From: Candidatus Aenigmatarchaeota archaeon
GTDB lineage: Archaea > Aenigmatarchaeota > Aenigmatarchaeia > QMZP01
Direction of reading: 5' to 3'
Assembly: GCA_017609145.1 (NCBI GenBank)
Contig: JAFCEM010000003.1
Span: 1-24,745 of the forward strand
DNA: 24,745 bases
Shown here: piece by piece, positions 16,108 through 22,335 of the stretch
Position numbering within the stretch: the first letter of the stretch is position 1
Layout: each line of letters begins with the position of its first letter
Notes under the pieces: generated by a model
Databases searched by the model: none
The model's input: the letters and a program-made list of their open reading frames with translations, nothing else
What the model was told of the DNA's origin: nothing
Program-made: the position numbers and the translations under genes

Positions 16108-16455
16108 ACAACCACCTCCAGCAGACGCCTTTCGAGCGCCCTGATATTCAATTCAGATACCATTGCGCGAGGCAGTTGCTACCTTACAACAACCCGGAGG
16201 GGAAAGGCATTTTGCCGCCTCGACCCGCTGTAGAAGCGTCGGTATCGATTTGGCGGTCAAAAGCCTTTCATCAAGGCTATCAGGGAGCCTCGCCCTTACT
16301 GTGGGGACGGGCAGAATAAGCGGAAGCTATCGAGGCCCGCTTTCGCTTTCCCGGGCTGCACGAAGCCAAAAATGGAGCGGAAAGATTCAGTGCGTTGAGT
16401 ATGTTTTCCTCACCGGGCGACCATCAAACGCATGGTTCGCATGCAAGGGGTAGCG
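16108..16455. other. Divergent intergenic region beside orc1/cdc6; possible origin region
   Basis: About 350 bases between the divergent 70-residue gene and the Orc1/Cdc6 gene. In archaea and their plasmids, replication origins often flank the initiator gene, so this is a candidate. I see no repeated origin-recognition box like the known TTCCANTGGAAAC type and no long AT-rich tract. Short frames here, including one with VGIDLAVKSL near 16240, have no support. Confidence 0.35.
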
Positions 16456-16464
16456 TTTTTAAAA
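16456..16464 (+). promoter_or_regulatory. Archaeal TATA box of orc1/cdc6
   Basis: TTTTTAAAA centred about 26 bases before ATG 16486, implying a leaderless transcript and supporting that start over the two upstream in-frame ATGs. Confidence 0.7.
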
Positions 16465-16485
16465 CAATCCTCAAAAAATACAAAT

Positions 16486-17529
16486 ATGCCTTCCGCCTCT
16501 GACGAGAGAATCCTCCTCAATCCCGAGGTTCTGAGGGATTCTCACCTGCCTGATTACATCTTTTCAAGGGAAAACGAGGTTCAGGAAATTCTTAACTGTC
16601 TTTCTCCCGTCCTGAAAAAGAGGAGACCAATGCATGTCTGGCTTCATGGTCCCGTGGGTACGGGTAAAACCCTTCTCGCAAGGCATATTCTGGAAAGGTT
16701 CAAACAGCAGCATGACATCTCCGGAGCGTACATCAACTGCTGGGAGAGGCGGACATACTTCGAGGTGCTTGATTCCCTCATTACTCAGCTCAGGATATTA
16801 CGCGCCGAGCAGCAGCGCACCAATCTGAAGCTGGAAAAGCTCAGGAAGTTCCTGGGGACATCCCCTTTCCTGCTTGTTCTGGATGAGGTAGACCATGCGG
16901 TTCCCAGAGAAAGGAACGCGCTTCTCTATGGGCTCTCAACTATTCCCAATATTGGCGTGATATACATCTCCAGCGGTCTTTCCACACTCTCTACGCTGGA
17001 GCAAAGGGTGCGGTCAAGGATAAATCCAATGGCTATCCGGCTCGAACCCTACAAGCCGGATGAGCTCGTGCTCATGCTGAAGGACAGGGCTGAAAGGGCG
17101 CTAAAGCAGTCAAGCTGGAATGTGATAATCCTCCAGAGGATAGCTGACCTTGCTCAGGGAGATGCAAGACTCGCACTGCAAACCCTGAGAAATGCAGCAG
17201 ACCTCGCGGAACTCGATGTGAGCGCAACTATAACGCACAGGCATGTCCGCAGAGGATGGCACAACGCGACGGACATCGAAAGGAACCACCTCCTCCAAAA
17301 TCTGACCGAGGACCACAGGATTCTTTACAGACTCATCAAAAGGGAAGGTGAGCTTCTGTCCGGCGAACTCTGGAAGCTTTACCTCAGGACTTGCAGAAAA
17401 CTCGGGAGAAAGCCCGTCGCCGTTCGAACTTTTTCCGATTACGCGAACGAGCTCAAGCATACAGGCCTGATTCACGTCGAGCGAGCAAGAGTAAAGGGAA
17501 GGGTAAGGGTGTTCAAGACCATTGACTGA
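16486..17529 (+). CDS. cdc6: Orc1/Cdc6-family replication initiator
   Basis: AAA+ ATPase that binds replication origins and loads the helicase in archaea. In 347 residues: a pre-AAA segment with YIFSREN at 24-30 (the R-E-x-E/N box common to Cdc6), Walker A GPVGTGKT at 55-62, Walker B LVLDEVD at 130-136, an arginine-rich RVRSR at 174-178, the sensor-2 helix GDARLALQTLR at 225-235, and a C-terminal winged helix (about 265-347; HRILYRLIKREGELLSGELW). Length and motif order fit archaeal Orc1/Cdc6. The start is chosen from the TATA position. It is the only plus-strand gene of the GC-rich element and probably makes it self-replicating. In-frame sequence continues past the TGA stop (see next entry). 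Confidence 0.92.
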   Translation: MPSASDERILLNPEVLRDSHLPDYIFSRENEVQEILNCLSPVLKKRRPMHVWLHGPVGTGKTLLARHILERFKQQHDISGAYINCWERRTYFEVLDSLITQLRILRAEQQRTNLKLEKLRKFLGTSPFLLVLDEVDHAVPRERNALLYGLSTIPNIGVIYISSGLSTLSTLEQRVRSRINPMAIRLEPYKPDELVLMLKDRAERALKQSSWNVIILQRIADLAQGDARLALQTLRNAADLAELDVSATITHRHVRRGWHNATDIERNHLLQNLTEDHRILYRLIKREGELLSGELWKLYLRTCRKLGRKPVAVRTFSDYANELKHTGLIHVERARVKGRVRVFKTID

Positions 17530-17691
17530 TACCATATCCGGTGTTCGGGATGCAAAAGCGAGAACGCAAAGGATTGGAACCAGACCTACCCAGGTGGGTC
17601 AGACTTGTGCAACGGCTTGAAGCGGCGGAGAAAGGGCGGAACGCCGATTGAGAGGCCTGTCGCCAGATTAGTTTCGACTATTTCTTCTTGA
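17530..17691 (+). other. Open, in-frame extension after the cdc6 stop with a zinc-finger-like segment
   Basis: Directly after the TGA of cdc6 the same frame stays open for 53 codons: YHIRCSGCKSENAKDW, then YPGGSDLCNGLKRRRKGG, to TGA at 17689. CxxC followed about 17 residues later by LCN-GL recalls a GATA-type finger lacking its last Cys. There is no start codon. It may be a decayed separate gene, a former C-terminal domain cut off by the stop, or chance. Confidence 0.3.
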
Positions 17692-17797
17692 TATGGTTCG
17701 CAGAGGCTCGTATTCCCGGCGGCGCGAACGGCTGGCTTTGGACCCAATGTGATATCCACACCACGATCTGCCCTTGCTTCCTGCCATCGACGAAAGA

Positions 17798-17805
17798 TTT
17801 ATAAG
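17798..17805 (+). promoter_or_regulatory. TATA-like box at the element/chromosome transition
   Basis: GATTTATAAGTC contains a strong archaeal TATA core. It lies 100 bases before the TRASH-protein ATG, so it gives a leader of about 75-80 bases for that gene, or drives a short RNA. The 17692-17904 stretch holds no other gene I can support. Confidence 0.4.
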
Positions 17806-17904
17806 TCTCCAGAGCCATAGGTTAAACAGGCACGGCTATCTTGCGGATCGTGCTGATAACCACGGTGCGCATTGCACTTTCTAATGCTGGCTCGCCAGAG
17901 GCAT

Positions 17905-18114
17905 ATGTTATTGTTCGGACAGAAAAAATGTGAATTCTGCGGGGTAAAAATAGAGAAAGGAAAAGAAATAACAGCAGAAGTGGAGGTATACGGACTGGTA
18001 GGAAAATTCAAAAGAAATTTCTGTTCAGAAGATCACCTGAAAAAATATGAAAAAATAACAGCAGAGAGAAAAAGCAAACTGAAACCAAGGGTATGCATGA
18101 AATGCCTGAGATGA
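17905..18114 (+). CDS. TRASH-type metal-binding small protein
   Basis: A 69-residue protein with CEFCG (Cys9, Cys12), FCSEDHLKKY (Cys40, His44) and a terminal CMKC pair (Cys64, Cys67). The CxxC...FCS..H/C pattern is that of TRASH/YHS-like domains, which bind metals in archaeal metal-resistance regulators and chaperones; the tail adds a second CxxC. Upstream in-frame ATGs at 17872 and 17884 exist, but homologous small proteins usually begin a few residues before the first CxxC, so 17905 is preferred; no ribosome site distinguishes them. An intrinsic-type hairpin follows. Function inferred: metal trafficking or sensing. Confidence 0.65.
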   Translation: MLLFGQKKCEFCGVKIEKGKEITAEVEVYGLVGKFKRNFCSEDHLKKYEKITAERKSKLKPRVCMKCLR

Positions 18115-18154
18115 TTTGTCCATTGTTTGCCATGAAATAGCATACTGAATTTAT

Positions 18155-18174
18155 AATGCGGCGCCGCATTTTTT
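18155..18174 (+). terminator. Perfect-palindrome terminator after the TRASH gene
   Basis: AATGCGGCGCCGCATT (18155-18170) is a perfect 16-base palindrome running into a T tract (18169-18174). Convergent with the end of the next minus-strand gene. Confidence 0.65.
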
Positions 18175-18181
18175 GTATATC

Positions 18182-18322
18182 TTATTTCAGACTTCTCTTT
18201 ATGTCTTCCAGATCGCTTTTTATTTCATCAAACCTTCTTTCTATCAATTCCATTAATTCCTCATGAGGGGCTTTTTCCCTGTAGTAAACCCTTTCATGAG
18301 GAGGATGTGGCGGCATGGGCAT
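18182..18322 (-). CDS. 46-residue coiled-coil mini-protein with PPHE motif
   Basis: Too short for most gene finders but well supported: ATG 18322 has AGGAGGTGA about 5 bases upstream. The product starts MPMPPHPPHERVYYREKAPH and ends in an amphipathic helix (ELMELIERRFDEIKSDLEDI) that should form a coiled coil. PPHE also opens the neighbouring two-TM protein and precedes a very similar C-terminal helix in the divergent regulator. It lies 12 bases after the two-TM gene and is co-transcribed. Suggested role: partner or antagonist of the regulator through helix pairing. This is inference. Confidence 0.65.
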   Translation of the reverse strand: MPMPPHPPHERVYYREKAPHEELMELIERRFDEIKSDLEDIKRSLK

Positions 18323-18334
18323 ATTTTCACCTCC

Positions 18335-18520
18335 TTAGTTTTTTAAGACCATTAAAAGCATGGTTGCAAGTCCCATGCATATTGGTGCCAGGGTAGGCAG
18401 CACCGTTGTCAGGGGTATGCCTGCCATAATCATACAGCTTCCCAGGAATGTGCTTGCAAGCAAAGACACAGCAAGGCTGCCTGCCATTGCAGTCATTCCA
18501 TTTCTTTCATGTGGCGGCAT
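18335..18520 (-). CDS. 61-residue two-TM mini-protein with PPHE start
   Basis: ATG 18520 has AAAGGAGGTGA about 6 bases upstream, so the longer frame starting at 18676 is rejected because it would run back through the divergent promoter. The sequence MPPHERNGMTAMAGSLAVSL leads into two membrane helices, about 12-30 and 36-58 (TVLPTLAPICMGLATMLLMV). The short cytosolic N-terminus carries the PPHE motif shared with its two neighbours. Transcribed divergently from the ArsR-like regulator, with overlapping promoters. Family unknown; size suits a stress- or ion-responsive small membrane protein. Confidence 0.65.
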   Translation of the reverse strand: MPPHERNGMTAMAGSLAVSLLASTFLGSCMIMAGIPLTTVLPTLAPICMGLATMLLMVLKN

Positions 18521-18573
18521 AGATATCACCTCCTTTAATTTCGAGTTTTCTATATTATTATTAAAAGTAAAAG

Positions 18574-18638
18574 TATTTAAATGTTTCGGTTTTTCTATAA
18601 AAATAGAAATATAATAAAAGTATATAAATACCGAAACA
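18574..18638. promoter_or_regulatory. Divergent archaeal promoters with a 9-bp inverted operator
   Basis: Minus TATA TATTTAAAT (18574-18582) serves the mini-protein operon; plus TATA TATATAAATA (18621-18630) lies 25 bases before the regulator ATG. TGTTTCGGT (18582-18590) and ACCGAAACA (18630-18638) are exact inverted copies, one touching each TATA box. Binding of the regulator there would block both promoters. Confidence 0.65.
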
Positions 18639-18649
18639 AAATATATAAC

Positions 18650-19021
18650 ATGCCCATTTTTGAAGATATTGTGCACAAGGCACTGGCAAGTGAAATCAGA
18701 AGGGAGATTCTGTTAAGCCTTGTAAAGGGAGAAAAATACCTCACAGAGATAGCAAAAGAGATAAACAAAAAGCCGCAGACAGTGGATTTTCACCTTACAT
18801 TGCTGCAGGAAATAGGTCTTGTGGATTCGGAATGGAGAAAAGGGAAGAAATACTATATACTGAAAAACAGGGAGATTATTGATTTTTTGAGGCATAAAAA
18901 ACCTGTTCCCGCAGAGTTCAGGCCTAAGCCGCCTCATGAAATAGTGCTGGATGCATGGAAAGATATTGCAAAAAGACTTGACAGGATTGAAAAAAAGATT
19001 GACAGGCTGGCCAAAAAATAG
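18650..19021 (+). CDS. ArsR-like winged-helix regulator with coiled-coil tail
   Basis: A 123-residue transcription factor. Residues about 1-75 form a winged helix: ALASEIRREILLSLVKGEKY, LTEIAKEINKKPQTVDFHLT (recognition helix), then the wing WRKGKKYYILKN. No obvious Cys metal site is present. After a Pro-rich linker with PKPPHE, the end (AWKDIAKRLDRIEKKIDRLA) is a coiled-coil helix for oligomerisation. The start 18650 is fixed by the TATA box 25 bases upstream (leaderless). The longer frame to 18581 would run through the promoter. It probably represses itself and the divergent mini-protein operon via the ACCGAAACA sites. Confidence 0.8.
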   Translation: MPIFEDIVHKALASEIRREILLSLVKGEKYLTEIAKEINKKPQTVDFHLTLLQEIGLVDSEWRKGKKYYILKNREIIDFLRHKKPVPAEFRPKPPHEIVLDAWKDIAKRLDRIEKKIDRLAKK

Positions 19022-19477
19022 CTATTCAGCCAGCTTGGGGGAACTGAACCATAGCCCTGAAACAACATGCTTCCCGTTTTGTTCTGAAAAAACAATCTTG
19101 ACCGTGACATTGCCTTCCTTTTCAAACTCCGCATTGTAAATCACAACAGTGTACGGCTCCTCTTTAAAAACTGACTGAACCTCCCTGGAGAGATAGTATC
19201 CAAGCCTTGTGACAACAAAGGCATGCGTCTGGAGGAACATCTCATATGTCATTGCCTCCTTCATTGTATCATCAAAGTCCCTGGAGAACATTGTATAGTT
19301 CTGCATGGTAAATCCCTGAAGCAGGTTGTCTGCAATGGGCTCTGCATACCCCAGGACAGCTGCCATTTCATCCTCTTCTGCAGGTTCAGGCTGAACATTA
19401 TACTGCTGAATCAGAAAAAACCCTGCTATTGCCAGAACAGCAACAGCAGCAATCAGTATTTTGTATTTGTTTTTCAT
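19022..19477 (-). CDS. Membrane-anchored DUF3887-like protein
   Basis: 151 residues. An N-terminal signal anchor (KYKILIAAVAVLAIAGFFLI, residues 4-23) is followed by an acidic linker and an extracytoplasmic alpha+beta domain: YAEPIADNLLQGFTMQNY, FDDTMKEAMTYEMFL, a beta sheet with TVVIYNAEFEKEGNVTVKIV, and VVSGLWFSS near the end. This pattern matches my memory of DUF3887, a cystatin/NTF2-like extracellular domain of unknown function. A TATA box is centred 25 bases before ATG 19477. The stop is adjacent to that of the regulator gene (convergent). Confidence 0.7.
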   Translation of the reverse strand: MKNKYKILIAAVAVLAIAGFFLIQQYNVQPEPAEEDEMAAVLGYAEPIADNLLQGFTMQNYTMFSRDFDDTMKEAMTYEMFLQTHAFVVTRLGYYLSREVQSVFKEEPYTVVIYNAEFEKEGNVTVKIVFSEQNGKHVVSGLWFSSPKLAE

Positions 19478-19498
19478 AGTGTTATATTGGGGGAAACA

Positions 19499-19506
19499 AT
19501 TTAAAT
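19499..19506. promoter_or_regulatory. Shared symmetric TATA box for two divergent genes
   Basis: ATTTAAAT is palindromic and lies 25 bases from the DUF3887-like gene's ATG (minus) and 33 bases from the OB-fold gene's ATG (plus). One box may serve both directions. Confidence 0.5.
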
Positions 19507-19535
19507 AACAGCTGTCTAAAGATAAAGGTTGGTTT

Positions 19536-19826
19536 ATGAAAATATCTGAATTGAATTTTGGTCAGAACAATGTTGCGCTTGAGGCAGAGGTTGCCAGCAT
19601 GGAAGAGCCCAGGGAAGTCAATACAAAATTCGGAACAACTATAGAGCTTAATATTGCAACTATAAAGGATGATTCCGGGGAGATAAAGCTAACGCTCTGG
19701 GGCGACCAGGCAAAGGGAATTGAAGCTGGCAAGAAAATCAAGATTTCAGGCGGATTTGTAAAGGAATTCAACGGGGAAAAACAGCTGAGCCTGACCAAGC
19801 AGGGAAAGATTGAAGTTGTTGAGTGA
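19536..19826 (+). CDS. OB-fold single-stranded nucleic-acid binding protein
   Basis: A 96-residue single OB-fold protein: NVALEAEVASMEEPREVNTK, TTIELNIATIKDDSGEIKLT, LWGDQAKGIEAGKKIKISGG, then FVKEFNGEKQLSLTKQGKIE. This is the tOB/RPA-like pattern of archaeal SSBs and human SOSS-B1 (the D-x-G-x-I-x-x-x-L-W core). It lacks the acidic C-terminal tail of bacterial SSB. Role: binding ssDNA or RNA in repair, replication or transcription. It is transcribed divergently from the DUF3887-like gene and converges on the propeller gene. Confidence 0.85.
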   Translation: MKISELNFGQNNVALEAEVASMEEPREVNTKFGTTIELNIATIKDDSGEIKLTLWGDQAKGIEAGKKIKISGGFVKEFNGEKQLSLTKQGKIEVVE

Positions 19827-19860
19827 TTCTGAAGTTAAGTTAATATAAAACAGAATATTG

Positions 19861-21159
19861 CTAATTGCCAATATATCCCTTCTTCCTGCTTGCTATGTAT
19901 GTTTTGCTTATCCCGCCTGCATACTCTGTTACATTGGCTTCATAGTTTCCCATAACATCCTCTGCACTGTATTTTTTCTCCTCTTTTTCCCTACTTTCAT
20001 GGGCAATGGTGATTTCTATCTTCTTTGTTTCTGTTTTTTCAGGAGGCTCTATCTTTGATTGTGTGCTTATGCTTGTCGGAAACTTCCATATCAGATTTCC
20101 CTCTCTATCCAGGCAGTAGAGGTTGCAGTCCCATGATCCGAATATAACAAGATTTCCATGGATTTCAGGGTTTGTATGCACAAACCCGTTTGTCTGGAAT
20201 CTCCATGCAAGCTTTCCTGTGTTCCTGTCCACAGCATACATATGATTGTCATAAGAACCGAAATACAGCAACCTGCTGCCCACTGTTGCATGCCCAACAG
20301 TACCTTCTGTTTTGAAGTCCCAGAGTTTTTTGCCTTCAGAATCAACACAGTACATCTTGTTGTCACCGCACCCAAAGTATATCCTCCCTTCCTTTACAAC
20401 AGGGCAGAGTATGCTGTCCTTTGCCTTGTATGTCCATTTCAGCTGCCCTGAGAGGGTTATTGCATAAAGGTTTCCATCGCCTGAGCCAAAATATATCATG
20501 CCATTCTCGGATGCAGCAGGCCAGGCAGCTATCCAGCTGTTTGCATTGAATCTCCAGAGCAGCTCGCCCTTAAGGTTCAGGCAGTAAAGGGATGAACCAT
20601 TATAGCCAGCATAGATCCTTTCCTCCTTTATAAGAGGTGTTATAAGCGCATAAGGCGTTCTGAAAACCCATATTTTTTCCCCTGTTTGTGCATCTATACA
20701 GTAAAGGTTTCCGTCAGAAGAGCCGAAATATACCCTGCCATTATGCCATACCGGGCTGCCGCCTATATGCCCGTCTGCCTGGAATTTCCATACAAGACCG
20801 CCTGTCTCGGAATCAAGGCAGTAAAGGTTCCTGTCCCCTGAGCCGAAATAAACCCTTCCTTCCCTGGTAAGCGCATATGACTGTATTGTTCCGTTTGTGG
20901 AAAACCTCCATTTCTCTTTCCCTTCTAGGTCCAGCGCATAGAAATTCTTGTCGCATGCACCGAAATAGATTGTGTTATTATAAACTATGGGCTTTGCTGT
21001 GATGCTTCCTCCAATGCTTATCCTCTCCCAGAATGTCTTGTCCCTCACAGCTGTATATTCCTGTATGGTTCCTATATTCCTTATCTGCTCAAAATCATCC
21101 GGCTTTTCCCCTGCCAGAAACCTGATTTCTGTTTCTGATTTTGGTATATATTCCTGCAT
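19861..21159 (-). CDS. Eight-bladed PQQ-like beta-propeller protein
   Basis: 432 residues with eight PQQ-type blades (roughly residues 50-370), each with a variant of YFGS-x-D-x-NLYCLD and G-x-x-x-W-x-F: ACDKNFYALD, SGDRNLYCLD, SSDGNLYCID, YNGSSLYCLN, SGDGNLYAIT, CGDNKMYCVD, SYDNHMYAVD, SWDCNLYCLD. No signal peptide is seen with either start, so it appears cytoplasmic, unlike BamB or PQQ dehydrogenases. A charged linker (EPPEKTETKKIEITIAHESR) leads to a C-terminal motif with TEYAGGISKTYIASRKKGYI. The start at 21159 is fixed by a TATA box 26 bases upstream. Likely a scaffold rather than an enzyme. Confidence 0.85.
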   Translation of the reverse strand: MQEYIPKSETEIRFLAGEKPDDFEQIRNIGTIQEYTAVRDKTFWERISIGGSITAKPIVYNNTIYFGACDKNFYALDLEGKEKWRFSTNGTIQSYALTREGRVYFGSGDRNLYCLDSETGGLVWKFQADGHIGGSPVWHNGRVYFGSSDGNLYCIDAQTGEKIWVFRTPYALITPLIKEERIYAGYNGSSLYCLNLKGELLWRFNANSWIAAWPAASENGMIYFGSGDGNLYAITLSGQLKWTYKAKDSILCPVVKEGRIYFGCGDNKMYCVDSEGKKLWDFKTEGTVGHATVGSRLLYFGSYDNHMYAVDRNTGKLAWRFQTNGFVHTNPEIHGNLVIFGSWDCNLYCLDREGNLIWKFPTSISTQSKIEPPEKTETKKIEITIAHESREKEEKKYSAEDVMGNYEANVTEYAGGISKTYIASRKKGYIGN

Positions 21160-21178
21160 GGTTATGTATTCTATTTTT

Positions 21179-21189
21179 GGTTTATAAAT
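21179..21189 (-). promoter_or_regulatory. TATA box of the propeller gene
   Basis: ATTTATAAACC on the minus strand, centred about 26 bases upstream of ATG 21159; this decides against the longer start at 21225. Confidence 0.7.
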
Positions 21190-21255
21190 ATCAGAAGCGC
21201 AGCTGCAAACTATTCGTATAAGCATTAAGCCATTTGCCGAATTTTAGGGGCATTG

Positions 21256-21263
21256 TTTTTAAA
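21256..21263 (+). promoter_or_regulatory. TATA box of the malate dehydrogenase gene
   Basis: TTTTTAAA centred about 27 bases before ATG 21287, giving a leaderless or near-leaderless mRNA. Confidence 0.65.
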
Positions 21264-21286
21264 CCCAATGAAATTAATATTCTGCT

Positions 21287-22195
21287 ATGATATCAATTAT
21301 TGGGGCTGGAAGGGTTGGAAGCACAGCAGCATTTTCCCTTGCGCTGAAGGAGCTTGGAGACATAAAACTTGTGGATATCATGGAAAAGGTTCCGCAGGGA
21401 GAGGCGCTGGATCTGATGCATGCTGCACATTCCGGGTTCTGCGTGGATGTTCTGGGAACAAACGATTTCAGGGATATTGAGGGCTCAGGGATTGTTATCA
21501 ATACAGCAGGGCTTGCCAGGAAGCCGGGGATGGACAGGCTTGATCTTTTGCAGAAGAACAGGCAGATTGTAAGCTCTGTTGCAGAAAGCATAAAGAAGTT
21601 TGCCCCTGATGCAATAGTTATCCAGGTTTCAAATCCCATGGATGTAATGAATTTTGTTATGCACAAGGTCACAGGATTTGAAAGGGAAAGGGTAATAGGC
21701 ATGGGTGGCATGCTGGATGCCCAGAGATTTTCCCTGTTTCTGGCAAGGGAGCTGGATGCAAAGCCCATGGATGTGAAAAGCATGGTTATCGGGGAGCATG
21801 GTGAATCCATGGTTCCGCTTTTTTCCCAGAGCTTCCTGGACAGCAGGCCTGTGAGCGAGCTGCTCAGCGAGGAGCAGAAAAAAACCGTGCTTGAAAAAAC
21901 CAGAAAGGCAGGGGCAGAGGTTATAGGGCTTAAGGGAGCCACTGTTTTTGCGCCTGCAATTGCAATTACCAGAATGGTTGAAAATATTGTTAAAAACAAA
22001 AGGGAGATGCTTCCTGTTTCCTGCTATCTCCAGGGCGAGTATGGAGTAAAGGATGTATGCATCGGGGTTCCAGCGCGCCTGGGAAAAAGCGGCCTTGAGG
22101 AGATTATTGAGCTTGGCCTGGAGGATGAGGAAAAAAATGCATTCCTCCAGTCAGCCGAAAAGCTGAAAAAAATCATTTCTGAACTTGGGATTTAA
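21287..22195 (+). CDS. mdh: LDH-type malate dehydrogenase
   Basis: Interconverts malate and oxaloacetate with NAD(P)H in the cytoplasm. Seen in 302 residues: Rossmann GAGRVGS at 6-12, Asp30 after the second strand (KLVDI; favours NAD over NADP), the active-site loop TAGLARKPGMDRLDLL at 73-88 in which Arg78 (in place of LDH Gln) marks oxaloacetate/malate specificity, SNP at 115-117, substrate Arg147 in the DAQR segment, and catalytic His171 in GEHGESMVP. Length is normal (300-320). It belongs to the LDH-like MDH group shared by archaea and many bacteria. Monocistronic by context, with its own TATA box. Confidence 0.92.
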   Translation: MISIIGAGRVGSTAAFSLALKELGDIKLVDIMEKVPQGEALDLMHAAHSGFCVDVLGTNDFRDIEGSGIVINTAGLARKPGMDRLDLLQKNRQIVSSVAESIKKFAPDAIVIQVSNPMDVMNFVMHKVTGFERERVIGMGGMLDAQRFSLFLARELDAKPMDVKSMVIGEHGESMVPLFSQSFLDSRPVSELLSEEQKKTVLEKTRKAGAEVIGLKGATVFAPAIAITRMVENIVKNKREMLPVSCYLQGEYGVKDVCIGVPARLGKSGLEEIIELGLEDEEKNAFLQSAEKLKKIISELGI

Positions 22196-22278
22196 TTTGG
22201 CATCCCTTATTCTAATTGTTTGGTTGACATCCATAAAAAATAAAACTGATCTTTTTAATTTTTTTGGTAGTTGCCATT

Positions 22279-22300
22279 TTAAAGTTAATAATTATATTGC
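22279..22300. repeat. 22-bp direct repeat, left copy
   Basis: TTAAAGTTAATAATTATATTGC, identical to 23130-23151. The two copies flank the unknown 247-residue gene. The sequence shown is 22 bases over 22279-22300; its key parts are TTAAAGTTAA and TTATATTGC. Confidence 0.85.
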
Positions 22301-22335
22301 GGACGCTCTAAAAATACTGTCTGCCTTTGACAGAA

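Noticed and set aside
16163..16453. Plus-strand frame with VGIDLAVKSL, resembling a TnpB motif
   Set aside because: Only one short match, no other TnpB motif (no zinc finger or second Asp/Glu), and no start signal.
17693..17868. Frame MVRRGSYSRRRERLALDPM followed by another open stretch after TGA
   Set aside because: Needs TGA to be read through, yet other genes here end in TGA; probably chance in GC-rich spacer.
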